Shown in pieces: positions 42,799-51,457 of a stretch of 64,000 nucleotides of DNA; position 1 is the first letter of the stretch; every line of letters begins with the position of its first letter. The position numbers and the translations under genes are program-made. The stretch is from Mucilaginibacter flavus (GTDB lineage Bacteria; Bacteroidota; Bacteroidia; Sphingobacteriales; Sphingobacteriaceae): the NCBI RefSeq assembly GCF_030409315.1, contig NZ_JAUFPS010000001.1:43172-107171 (forward strand), in the 5' to 3' direction. The notes under the pieces were generated by a model. The model searched no databases, was not told the DNA's origin, and worked only from the letters and a program-made list of their open reading frames with translations.

Positions 42799-45700
42799 TT
42801 AAAAGGTAACATTTAAATTGAAGCCATAAGTGCGGCTGGTTGGCAGCGCTCCGCTATCATATCCGTAACCCTGGGCAATACTGTCTGATGCTTCGGGATC
42901 AAACGTTGGCAGGTTTTTCTTGATATAGAAAAGGTTACGGCCGATAAGCGAGAAGGTAACCGAGCGGATGCGGCTGTTGCCCAATACACTTTTAGGTAAG
43001 CTGTAACCTAATGATATTTGCCTGAATTTGATAAATGTACGGCTAAATACATGGGCTTCATCGGCGCTTTTATCGGCGTTACCACCATCGTTATATTGGA
43101 TATAAGGGCTAAATGGCAACGTGTTCTTGGTGTAAACTGGCGCGCTGGCTGTACCTGTGTTGATAACACCGTTAGGCACATAATTACCATCGCGGCCAAC
43201 AAGTGAAGCTTCGGAGTTACCAAAGTAGTTGGTCCACCTGGCGCCGGCCTCGTAAATCTGGCCGCCAAACTGTCCGTCGATAAGGAAACTGAAGGAGAAG
43301 TTTTTGTAGTTAATGGTATTGGTTATACCGCCAGACCAATTTGGATTGGCCGAACCAAGGTAGCTTTCATTGTTGTTAACATCTTTTATAACCGCGTCAT
43401 TTGGCTGCGAAGAATCAGATGTGCCGTACCTTGAATTTACCGGAATGTATACATCCTGGCCCTGGGCATTTTTCAAAAATGTGCTCCCGAAGATAGATCC
43501 CAGCGGGTAGCCTACTTTTGATTTGATATTGTAATAATGCGAAATGCCGTTTGCACCGATGGTAGGATCAAGCGCGGTTACCATATTTTTGTTTTTGGCA
43601 CCATTAAAGCCCACAGTCCAGGTAAAATCCTTCGTTTTTATCGGGCTGCCGCTAATAGCTAACTCCACACCGCGGTTATACATCGATCCGGCATTGAAAT
43701 ACAGCGAGCCATAGGTGGTAGTGCTACTGATTGATGATTGCAGCAAAAAGTTATCAGATTTTTTGTAGTAGTAAGCAAAATCAAGAGAAATCCTGTTTTG
43801 AAAAAACTTCAGCTCGGTTCCAATTTCTGTTTCAGTAGTAGTTTCGGGCTTTAAGCTTGGCGGCGGTACAGTAGAGCCGGTAATTTCGGCATTGGTGATG
43901 CCATTTACAGGCGGTTTAAGCGTAAATGTTAAATCGGTTAACTGCGGGGTAGGGTTGCTGCCGGTTTGCCCTATAGATGCCCTGATTTTACCGAATGATA
44001 ATACAGATTGGTCTATTTTTAAAGCATCGGTAAATACGAAGCTTAAGTTAGCCGATGGATAAAATAAGTTTGGTTTAAAATCAGGACGGGTAGATGACAA
44101 TGCCGAATACCAGTCATTACGACCTGTTATCTCTAAAAATAAATAGTTTTTATACCCAAATTGCATCTCAGCAAAAACAGAGTTGGTTTTATATCTCGGC
44201 GTATGCGATTCTGTTGGCGGGTGGACATTACTGGCATTGCTAAAGTTCAACAGGTTAGGATCGGCCAGACCTTCGGCATACAGATCCAGCGAGTATTGCT
44301 GTGAATTTTGCAATTCGGCACCTGCAAAGGCGTTGAATGTAAGATCAGAAAATTTGTGATCGTAAGATAGCATCGCCCTAACATCAGATTTTTGCTGCTC
44401 GATGGTAGTTGTGCGGTACACTCCGTTAGTATTGATAACGTTATTCGGGCGTATCACAAATAAAGCCGGTGTATTGATGTAATCATAACCCGCAATTAAA
44501 TTGGCGTGCAGGTGGTCGGTAATATCATAAGTAATATTGCCCGATGATAAAATGCGGTTTTGAGTTTGGTTATTGGTTACCTGCTCTATTTGCACATAAG
44601 GGTTGGCATTATAAGTCGACAGATATTTACCATCGGGTGTTTTAGCATCCAATAGTGTAATATCTGTTGAGCTGGCAATACGTGGATAAGCCAAACCAAA
44701 CGAACCACGGCCGTCGCCGCGTAAAAGCGGCGCATTGAGGCGCAAGGTTCTTGATAAATCAACCTTGAAATCGGTGTGCAGCCTGGTGCCATAATCCTGC
44801 GTGGCTCGTATTACGGCGTTATAGCGCTCATACTTTTCGCCTGGTGTAGGCAGGTTATCCTTTGTTTGTGATAGCGATACCCGGTATGATCCGTTTTCGG
44901 TACCCTTGGTAAAGGCCAAACTATTGGTGGTGGTTACACCGGTATTAAAGAAACGATCAAAGTTTTTTGCTGCCGATTGAGATACGTATGGTTTTGTTTT
45001 TCCATCAATATCTAAAAACGGCCTGCCATCCAACTTACCGCCCCATGACCATCCCGGAGGATCGCCGGAGTTATCGCCTAACTGACCGTAAAATATTGGA
45101 TCGCCGTAATCGGCGGGTGTATAGGGGCGACCAAGATAGCCACGGCCGTACTGGGTTTGCAAATGATCGTACGGTACCATTTTTTCAAGTACGGTATTGC
45201 TGTTAAAGCTTATACCAAGACCCTGGCCTTTTTTGCCCTTTTTTGTGGTGATTAAAATAACGCCGGCCTGGGCACCGCCGCCATAAAGCGCCGCTGCCGA
45301 TGCACCTTTAAGTACGCTTATGGTTTCAATATCATCGGGATTGATAGATGATAAGCCGTCGCCTGGATCAGATCCGCCGTAAACTTTGCCGCCGTCGTCG
45401 CTGTTTTCGCGGGTTGTACTGTTAATAGGTACACCATCAACAACATACAAAGGCTGGTTTGAACCCGAGAATGATGAATTACCACGCAGGATAACTCTTG
45501 AAGAACCACCAGGTCCGTTGGGCGGGCTTTGTACTACTAAACCGGCTACTTTGCCCTCTAAGGCATTGATAAAAGTAGGCTCGCGGGTAAGTGATACCTC
45601 TTCGCCGCCAATCTGGCTTATAGAGTAGCCCAATTGTTTTTCGTCTTTTTTAATACCCAACGCTGTTACAATAACTTCGCTGAGCTTGCCCGATGCATTG

Positions 45701-46296
45701 AGACTGATGGTTAAAAAAATATTGTTGCCAACAGTAACTTCTTTAGGCTCAAAGCCAACAAAGCTTACAATTAAAACGCTTTTTTCATCTGGTACATTGA
45801 TGCTGAAAGTTCCGTTTAAATCTGCGCTTACCCCTAAATTTGTGCCTTTAAGTTTAATACTGGCACCTGGTAAGGCCTGGCCCTTATCGTCAACAACTTT
45901 TCCTTTAATACTCAGTTGTATAACGTTTGCGGCAGTGTATTCTTTTTCCTGTAAAAAAACGGTATTGTTGACAATTTTATAGGTTAAAGGCAGGTTTTTA
46001 AGGCAAGCGCTTAACGCTTCATCCATTGACGCGTCTTTTACTTTTACCGTGATGTTTTTATTACGTACATCTTTAGTATCGTAAAAAAACAGGTAACCGT
46101 TTTGTTTGTTAATTGCCTGTAATACCTTTTTTAAAGGTACGTTGGTAGCGTCGAGATTAATTTTCTGACTAAACGCGCTCGCGCTGCATTGCATAAAGGC
46201 TATGACCATAAATAAGGTAGTCAATTTCATAACCAATAGAATTTTTTTGGGTAGCCACGGTTTATATATGGCCATTAAAAAAGCATTTAATTTCAT
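42799..46296 (-). CDS. SusC/RagA family TonB-dependent transporter with STN signalling domain
   Basis: 1,165 residues. Signal region to about 45, then an STN domain (about 45-110: LDATNVPLKKVLQAINKQNG), as in FecA-type transporters that signal to a FecR anti-sigma factor. Next a carboxypeptidase-regulatory-like domain (about 128-210), the plug with GLVVQSPPNGPGGSSRVILRG and PLYVVDGVPIN, and a 22-strand barrel ending FNLNVTF. It imports a nutrient with TonB energy, with SusD as lid. The STN domain and the sigma/FecR genes upstream define a transport-coupled signalling loop. Confidence 0.95.
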   Translation of the reverse strand: MKLNAFLMAIYKPWLPKKILLVMKLTTLFMVIAFMQCSASAFSQKINLDATNVPLKKVLQAINKQNGYLFFYDTKDVRNKNITVKVKDASMDEALSACLKNLPLTYKIVNNTVFLQEKEYTAANVIQLSIKGKVVDDKGQALPGASIKLKGTNLGVSADLNGTFSINVPDEKSVLIVSFVGFEPKEVTVGNNIFLTISLNASGKLSEVIVTALGIKKDEKQLGYSISQIGGEEVSLTREPTFINALEGKVAGLVVQSPPNGPGGSSRVILRGNSSFSGSNQPLYVVDGVPINSTTRENSDDGGKVYGGSDPGDGLSSINPDDIETISVLKGASAAALYGGGAQAGVILITTKKGKKGQGLGISFNSNTVLEKMVPYDHLQTQYGRGYLGRPYTPADYGDPIFYGQLGDNSGDPPGWSWGGKLDGRPFLDIDGKTKPYVSQSAAKNFDRFFNTGVTTTNSLAFTKGTENGSYRVSLSQTKDNLPTPGEKYERYNAVIRATQDYGTRLHTDFKVDLSRTLRLNAPLLRGDGRGSFGLAYPRIASSTDITLLDAKTPDGKYLSTYNANPYVQIEQVTNNQTQNRILSSGNITYDITDHLHANLIAGYDYINTPALFVIRPNNVINTNGVYRTTTIEQQKSDVRAMLSYDHKFSDLTFNAFAGAELQNSQQYSLDLYAEGLADPNLLNFSNASNVHPPTESHTPRYKTNSVFAEMQFGYKNYLFLEITGRNDWYSALSSTRPDFKPNLFYPSANLSFVFTDALKIDQSVLSFGKIRASIGQTGSNPTPQLTDLTFTLKPPVNGITNAEITGSTVPPPSLKPETTTETEIGTELKFFQNRISLDFAYYYKKSDNFLLQSSISSTTTYGSLYFNAGSMYNRGVELAISGSPIKTKDFTWTVGFNGAKNKNMVTALDPTIGANGISHYYNIKSKVGYPLGSIFGSTFLKNAQGQDVYIPVNSRYGTSDSSQPNDAVIKDVNNNESYLGSANPNWSGGITNTINYKNFSFSFLIDGQFGGQIYEAGARWTNYFGNSEASLVGRDGNYVPNGVINTGTASAPVYTKNTLPFSPYIQYNDGGNADKSADEAHVFSRTFIKFRQISLGYSLPKSVLGNSRIRSVTFSLIGRNLFYIKKNLPTFDPEASDSIAQGYGYDSGALPTSRTYGFNLNVTF

Positions 46297-46306
46297 ACTT
46301 TTGGAA

Positions 46307-46318
46307 AGTTTGGGTTAA
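46307..46318 (-). promoter_or_regulatory. Conserved motif TTAACCCAAACT 10 nt before the SusC start
   Basis: The 12-mer reads TTAACCCAAACT on the minus strand and is separated from the ATG by 10 nt. The identical 12-mer stands 10 nt before the other SusC gene at 56391-56402. It may serve in translation start or mRNA control. Confidence 0.6.
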
Positions 46319-46437
46319 TACATGGTTAGGGACACTAAACTTGTTTTTCCGGTTTGCCGGAAGGGTTAACTCAAATATTTACCGTACCCTGATGCCAGTC
46401 GGGGTGCGGTTATTTAAATAACCTTGCTGGGGAGCGC

Positions 46438-46467
46438 CTAAAGCGTTTTTTGTATGTTTTTTTTCAT
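46438..46467 (-). CDS. Nine-codon mini-ORF between FecR and SusC (possible leader peptide)
   Basis: ATG at 46467 gives MKKNIQKTL and a TAG stop. It starts 40 nt after the FecR stop and ends 141 nt before SusC. The other FecR-SusC interval has MMEKVQKIS in the same place, with the shared pattern K-x-(I/V)-Q-K and equal length. Between it and SusC lie a 16-bp palindrome GGTTATTTAAATAACC (46409-46424) and a hairpin CCGCACCC/GGGTACGG (about 46383-46410). Chance similarity is possible. Confidence 0.35.
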   Translation of the reverse strand: MKKNIQKTL

Positions 46468-46507
46468 TAAGCTGGGTTTGGGTTTATAAATAGGTTATCT
46501 GTTTGTT

Positions 46508-47701
46508 TTAAGGCCTTACAATAATTGTTTTTCCTTCAATTGTATAATGAATTTTTTTAAAGCTCATGGCATCCAGTATTTGTGATGCATTCACATTCAT
46601 TGATATTTCGCCAGAGAATGTGCGCTCTTTTAGTTTGCCTTCGTACCGTACATCAACATCATACCAACGGCTTAGCTGCCTCATTACAGATTCAATGCTG
46701 GCATCGTTAAAGTGAAATACTCCCTTTTTCCAGGCTGTAGCTTCATCTGTATCACCGTCGGTAATATTAACCACCCCGTTTTTAAACCGCGATTGCTCGC
46801 CTGGTTTAAGTGTGTAGCTTTTATCGCCCACTTTTACTTTTACGCTGCCTTCTAATAAGGTTGTTTTTACTTCGTTTTCATCGGCATAGGCATTTACATT
46901 AAAATGAGTACCCAATACCTCTATGGTTTGCCCATTGCTTTCAACTCTGAAAGGCTTTGTTTTATCATGTGCTACCTCAAAATAAGCCTCGCCGTTAACT
47001 TGTACCCGGCGCTCGCTACCATTAAATGCAACCGGGAATTTGATAGATGAGGCAGCATTGAGCCATACGTTGGTACCATCGGCCAGTATAATATGGTATT
47101 GGCCGCCTCGCGGAGTGCTCATGGTATTATAAGTTGTTATGGCTGCCTGGTTATTTGCATTAGCCCCGCTGTTGTAGGCCACCAAACCATCGGCCAGTTT
47201 CTTTACGGCCGTATTTGCCTGGCTGGCTATATTGCCATTGGCAGCCCCATTTAACACTACCTGTTTGCCATTGGCAAGTGTAAGCACAGCTTTATTACCA
47301 CCCGGGATAATCTGAATAGTTTGTTTTACAGCGGCCACCTCCTGTTGTTGCTTTTGCGCATAATGCAGGTAGGCTGGTATGCCAATTGCCAGGCACAAGA
47401 TAACCGAAGCCGCGGCGGCCCATAACCACGTGCGGCTTCGGTTATGTACTTTAACAGGGGCAGGTTGCAATTGCGCTTTTACATTCAATAAAGCGCTTTC
47501 GGTATCAAATGATGTATATTGTGCATGAAGGTTTTCCAGTTCCTGTTCGTTCAGGAGCTTATCAAATAACGCGCTGTTGGCTTCGCTGGCGTCAACCCAT
47601 GAAAATAACTCGGCAGAGTCTGCTTCGCTTAAATTACCTTTTAAATAATTGCCAATCAGATCGGAGATTCTTAAAAGGGCGTCAATTTTAGAGTTTTCCA
47701 T
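46508..47701 (-). CDS. FecR family anti-sigma factor
   Basis: 397 residues: N-terminal cytoplasmic anti-sigma part (1-88), one membrane helix (about 89-112, TWLWAAAASVILCLAIGIPA), FecR domain (about 190-290: MSTPRGGQYHIILADGTNVWLNAASS and FEVAHDKTKPFRV), and a C-terminal DUF4974 domain (VMRQLSRWYDVDVRYEG). It holds the ECF sigma factor until the STN domain of the SusC partner signals substrate. It lies between sigma (89 bp upstream) and SusC. Confidence 0.94.
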   Translation of the reverse strand: MENSKIDALLRISDLIGNYLKGNLSEADSAELFSWVDASEANSALFDKLLNEQELENLHAQYTSFDTESALLNVKAQLQPAPVKVHNRSRTWLWAAAASVILCLAIGIPAYLHYAQKQQQEVAAVKQTIQIIPGGNKAVLTLANGKQVVLNGAANGNIASQANTAVKKLADGLVAYNSGANANNQAAITTYNTMSTPRGGQYHIILADGTNVWLNAASSIKFPVAFNGSERRVQVNGEAYFEVAHDKTKPFRVESNGQTIEVLGTHFNVNAYADENEVKTTLLEGSVKVKVGDKSYTLKPGEQSRFKNGVVNITDGDTDEATAWKKGVFHFNDASIESVMRQLSRWYDVDVRYEGKLKERTFSGEISMNVNASQILDAMSFKKIHYTIEGKTIIVRP

Positions 47702-47790
47702 TTGCCTGTTACCGGTATTTGGTGATAGAACAGGAAAGGGCGGGGTTTTATCTAAAAGATTTTGAAATAAATTTTAAGTTGGCTTAATGC

Positions 47791-48393
47791 TTATTTAACA
47801 TGGTTGAAAAAGGTAGGCAAAAGCAGCAACATTCCTAAGGCAAGGCCTTCGTCTGATAGGCGGGTTTTGAGTAAGCTGAGGCCGCGCATTTTTTGGTTAT
47901 TAACGGTACTAATGGTAATACCCAGTTCGCAGGCAATTTCTTTGGCTTTTTTACCATCTTCAAACGTCATCCGGATAATTTTACGGCATTGTTCTGGCAG
48001 GGTATCCACCGCCGCGAAAACCTGCCTTAATACTTCGGCCTGTATAATATTATTTAAAATGGTGGCTTCTTCTATATCGGTATTTACCAGGGTTTGCTGG
48101 TGCTTAAGTTTAACACTGTTTTTTTCGAGGTAGTTGAAACAGGAATTTTTTACACTCACATATAAATAGGCCCTGATGGCATTGATCGTATCGGGCAGGT
48201 TTTCTTTTTGCCAAAACCTAACAAAAACATCCTGTACAATATCTTGCGAACTGGCGGGGTCATGAATTATGCGCGAAGCAAAAAAGCATAGCGGCCGGTA
48301 AAACTGCTCAAAAATCTGGTCGAACGCGGCCATGTTTTTGCCTTTTAACAAGGCAAATAATTCATAGTCTGTTAATTCGGTCAGCTTATTCAT
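47791..48393 (-). CDS. ECF-type RNA polymerase sigma factor
   Basis: 200 residues with region 2 (FDQIFEQFYRPLCFFASRII, DIVQDVFVRFW) and region 4 (LPEQCRKIIRMTFEDGKKAKEIACELGITISTVNNQKMRG). It belongs to the Bacteroidota SusCD-linked ECF class and should drive expression of the SusC/SusD pair downstream. Its C-terminus has a hydrophobic tail (LALGMLLLLPTFF). Its own promoter is not certain: a TACTTTTG at about 48520-48527 on the minus strand lacks a TTG at the proper distance. Confidence 0.94.
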   Translation of the reverse strand: MNKLTELTDYELFALLKGKNMAAFDQIFEQFYRPLCFFASRIIHDPASSQDIVQDVFVRFWQKENLPDTINAIRAYLYVSVKNSCFNYLEKNSVKLKHQQTLVNTDIEEATILNNIIQAEVLRQVFAAVDTLPEQCRKIIRMTFEDGKKAKEIACELGITISTVNNQKMRGLSLLKTRLSDEGLALGMLLLLPTFFNHVK

Positions 48394-48880
48394 ATGAATA
48401 ACGAATATAAATATAATTTAACATTCATATTAACATCATTTGCAGATAACAGATGATAGTATGGATAAAGGCACGTTCTGCGCATTTACTAGGAATTATA
48501 AATGTTGGCCTATTGGTTTTAATTGGTTTGCAAAAGTAATACCAATTTATGATTTTGGATAATTTAGTTTTTGGAGGGAGAGGGGATTAATGGGGGGATT
48601 TACTTTATCGAAAAAATTCTGAAATCCCGGCTTGTGTGTCGATTGTTTTATCCTGGAGGAAAACCGCAATTTTCTATACAGATACGCGGGTTATTGATAA
48701 ATCTTATTTTGGTAGATTCATTTAAAAATAAACTATCAATTACTGGTTCTGTTGTGAGCTTAAACCTGCTACCCGTACGCCGGTTGAAGCCAAAAGACCT
48801 CGAACCGTATGGTTAATTAATGTTATAGGCTATGATATATGTATGGGGAAGTGATGCAAACCTTTCTTGAGCATGCCTAT
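48394..48880. other. 487-bp gap without a supported gene
   Basis: The part next to the sigma gene is AT-rich and should hold its promoter. A plus-strand frame 48571-48816 (81 codons) has no recognisable content and no plausible start context, so I do not call it. No hairpin stands out. Confidence 0.5.
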
Positions 48881-49267
48881 TTACACCTCCATACTTTTCA
48901 AAGCCCAAAACACCAAAGCCGGCTGAAAAAACAAACGTGCCAAACGTTTGCCATCGGTATCTAAGCCAAAAGCGCTCCTGTGATGAGTATACTGCGAAAT
49001 ATTGCCCGGGAAAATGGCTGTGAAAAAGCCGGCTGCTATTTTACCCACTGTACCACGGTATTTTTTGGGTGTTAGCAATATGGCACTGCCTAACGTTATT
49101 TCAACAATGCCCGAGTATAAAACGGTATCATCTTTATCAAGCGGAACCCAATAGGGTACCTGCGCCTGGAAATCTTTACGGGCAAAGGTTAAGTGGCTTA
49201 TACCTGCCAATACCAGGCCGGCGCCTAATAACAGCCGGCTGCCGGTTTTTATATTTTCTGCATTCAT
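48881..49267 (-). CDS. DoxX-like membrane protein
   Basis: 128 residues with four hydrophobic segments (about 10-25, 48-65, 75-93, 108-122), the LLLGAGLVLAGISHLTFARKDF start and the IVEITLGSAILLTPKKYRGTVG middle typical of the DoxX/MauE group. Function is not well defined; members are linked to redox and thiol processes in the membrane. It follows the flavodoxin-like gene by 2 bp, so both are one operon, consistent with a redox role. Confidence 0.82.
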   Translation of the reverse strand: MNAENIKTGSRLLLGAGLVLAGISHLTFARKDFQAQVPYWVPLDKDDTVLYSGIVEITLGSAILLTPKKYRGTVGKIAAGFFTAIFPGNISQYTHHRSAFGLDTDGKRLARLFFQPALVFWALKSMEV

Positions 49268-49269
49268 AT

Positions 49270-49935
49270 TTATTCATCTGCTTTATCGCTTTCGGCTTCT
49301 GCTTTTTTTGCTTCGGTCAAAAGGTTGGTGGTGAACGGATTATCGGTTAATAGCTTCGCCATAAATGCCAGGTTGGCGGTCATGTAACGTAAACTTTTGT
49401 TGGTATACAGGTAGCGTTCGCCGCCGGCTTCTACATAATCTTTTTCGCCGCCTGCCAAGCCCACCCAGTAGGCGTTAACATTTGGCGGAATAGTAAAACC
49501 CACTTCCTGTAACGACCACAGCACTTGCGCCGCGCAACTATGCGCGCCGTCCTCATTGCCGGTAACCAAGCATCCCGCGACTTTGTTATAAGGCATGTAC
49601 TGCCCGTTTTGTTTGTCGCTCAGATCTTCATCCCTAAAAATAGCATCAAGTCTTTCTATCACCTTTTGCGACGTTGATGCCAGGTGCCCCATCCAGATAG
49701 GCGTAGCGATGATGAAAATATTACAGGCTTTTATCTTTTCAAGAATTTGCGGCCATTGGTCGCCATCGCCCTCATCCGATGAGTTACCGGTTAATACGGT
49801 ATAGTCATTCAACCGGATGATCTCTGTTTCAATACCCAGTTCTTTAAATTGCCCAGCGGCTTTTTGGGCCAGCGCCCCGGTATTTGAAAAATCAGGGCTT
49901 CGCTTTAATGTGCAATTGATAATGAGAGCTTTCAT
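49270..49935 (-). CDS. Flavodoxin-like NAD(P)H-dependent FMN reductase family protein
   Basis: 221 residues with a flavodoxin fold: the FMN phosphate loop near NCTLKRSPDFSNTGALA (8-24), IIATPIWMGHLASTSQKVIERLD (about 75-97) and VTGNEDGAHSC (about 125). Members reduce FMN, quinones or nitro/azo compounds with NAD(P)H. An acidic/Lys-rich tail follows. It is the first gene of a pair with DoxX. Confidence 0.85.
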   Translation of the reverse strand: MKALIINCTLKRSPDFSNTGALAQKAAGQFKELGIETEIIRLNDYTVLTGNSSDEGDGDQWPQILEKIKACNIFIIATPIWMGHLASTSQKVIERLDAIFRDEDLSDKQNGQYMPYNKVAGCLVTGNEDGAHSCAAQVLWSLQEVGFTIPPNVNAYWVGLAGGEKDYVEAGGERYLYTNKSLRYMTANLAFMAKLLTDNPFTTNLLTEAKKAEAESDKADE

Positions 49936-50123
49936 AGTTACATAGATGTATCAAAAGAACGGGCATCTATGTGATTTGTTTAATTAATTAGAAAATAATT
50001 AAATCTATAGTTTGTGTATATGGGGTGTTGCAATCTTTAAGCACAACATACAGATTGATTTAAAAACTCATCATAAAAAACTATAACAATAATATAATAC
50101 GGACTTAAATTGCTCTTTACTCC

Positions 50124-50145
50124 GCTTAGCTATATTTAGCTAAGC
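50124..50145 (+). promoter_or_regulatory. Perfect 9-bp inverted repeat just before the 82-residue gene
   Basis: GCTTAGCTA (50124-50132), TATT, TAGCTAAGC (50137-50145), ending 8 nt before the ATG. In RNA it would form a stable hairpin close to the start codon; in DNA it could be an operator. Confidence 0.55.
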
Positions 50146-50153
50146 ATAATCCC

Positions 50154-50402
50154 ATGGACCGTATCCTTTTTCCCCGCAGCAATTTTGATCTTCTTCGCAA
50201 TTGTCCCTTAGATCAGTTGGAAGAAGATATTTCGCGTACCTCCATCCGCCTCAAACTACAGGGCGATTTACAAACCGACCAGGATCGTGGTCGTTACAAG
50301 GCCGAGTTGGATAAGCTGAGCGTGTTTAAATACATCAGCCAGTTACGCAAAGGGAAACTAAGCTTCGAGGATTTTGGCCAAAAGGTGGAGTTAACCGCCT
50401 AA
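50154..50402 (+). CDS. Small protein of unknown function
   Basis: 82 residues, highly charged, no signal or membrane segment, probably helical (DQLEEDISRTSIRLKLQGDL, GRYKAELDKLSVFKYISQLRK). Normal codon use for its surroundings and a clear ATG make it likely real. I recognise no family. It converges on the deacetylase gene 62 bp away. Confidence 0.6.
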   Translation: MDRILFPRSNFDLLRNCPLDQLEEDISRTSIRLKLQGDLQTDQDRGRYKAELDKLSVFKYISQLRKGKLSFEDFGQKVELTA

Positions 50403-50464
50403 GAAGTGGTGCTTTTGGTGTGCAAAAGTGCAATAAAGCAATTGGGATCAAGTGTTCAATAAAG

Positions 50465-51250
50465 CTACTTTACCGGTTTCCCAAAACCATGCTTAATATA
50501 GTAATCAAGGGTTTTGGTGTTCCAATAACCGCAATCAATAACCCGTCTTATAGTCATCAGCGGATCATTTGTATCCCGTGGCTGATCAAGTTGGAAAGCC
50601 GCTTTGAAGCCCCGCTGATGCAACTCCGGCAAGCCGACACTGTTCCATATGCCATAGGGGAAAGCAAAATATTTTACCGGTTTTCCTGTAATTTGCTCCA
50701 GTTTGCGGGTTGGGATGTTTAGCTGTGTATCCCAATCTGTACCTTTTAGTTTGTTGAAATTGGCATGGTCGCGGGTGTGGCAGGCAATTACATTGCCTTC
50801 ATCAGACAGTTGCTTAACCTGCTTCCTATCCATGTAATACTTGTTTTTACTCAGGTTATTGGTTACAATAAAATACACACCTTTAAAGCCGTATTTATTG
50901 AGCTCCGGCCGCGCAACGGCAAACTGGTCGCCATCGCTATCATCAAAAGTTAGCATGATGGGTTTTGCGGGTAGCGGGGCGCCTTCGGTAAGGTAGTTAT
51001 ACAATTCGTCGGGTAAAATAGTATGATAACCACTATCGGCCAGCATTTTCATATGGGCTTTAAAAGCCGCTGGCGGAATAATGTAGTTTTTGTCTACCTG
51101 CCGGTCGCTGGCCCGCCAATCACGTATCTGGTGGTAACATAAAACGGGTATTTGACGGCGCGCTAAAACAGCCTTGCTGTTAACGGCAGGTTCGGTATGT
51201 AAAAGGCCAAAAAAGCAAACGGATAGGAGGGCGATAAGCGGTTTCAACAC
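50465..51250 (-). CDS. Polysaccharide deacetylase family protein (NodB-like)
   Basis: About 261 residues. I place the start at the GTG at 51250 (a TTG follows immediately at 51247) because it opens onto a signal peptide (LKPLIALLSVCFFGLLH); the frame continues up to 51301 with unlikely content. NodB motifs: MLTFDDSDGDQF with the Asp pair, CHTRDHANF with the H-x-x-x-H metal site, and FAFPYGIWN. These enzymes remove N- or O-acetyl groups from glycans such as chitin-like polymers, xylan or exopolysaccharide. It is exported and stands next to glycan-degrading genes. Confidence 0.85.
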   Translation of the reverse strand: MLKPLIALLSVCFFGLLHTEPAVNSKAVLARRQIPVLCYHQIRDWRASDRQVDKNYIIPPAAFKAHMKMLADSGYHTILPDELYNYLTEGAPLPAKPIMLTFDDSDGDQFAVARPELNKYGFKGVYFIVTNNLSKNKYYMDRKQVKQLSDEGNVIACHTRDHANFNKLKGTDWDTQLNIPTRKLEQITGKPVKYFAFPYGIWNSVGLPELHQRGFKAAFQLDQPRDTNDPLMTIRRVIDCGYWNTKTLDYYIKHGFGKPVK

Positions 51251-51457
51251 GGTGCAAAATGATTGATCAAATGTAAATATTCCCCGGTTTTTTCCCGCCA
51301 AATAAATAATTATTTAACGGTAGATTTTAGGGCGGTTGATACCCATATTTTAACATGCAAAAATGGTTTCCTAACCCAAAAGGGATGAAAGCAAAAATCG
51401 GGTCATAAAATCTCAATCAAATTTTGCAATTTTAGCGCCAGCCAAATTTGCCAACCT

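Noticed and set aside
42799..46296. Many overlapping frames on the opposite strand of SusC, SusD and GH92 genes
   Set aside because: They are shadows of real coding sequence with no domain content or start signals.
48571..48816. 81-codon plus-strand frame
   Set aside because: No recognisable domain, no signal, atypical composition and no start context; it lies in a probable promoter region.
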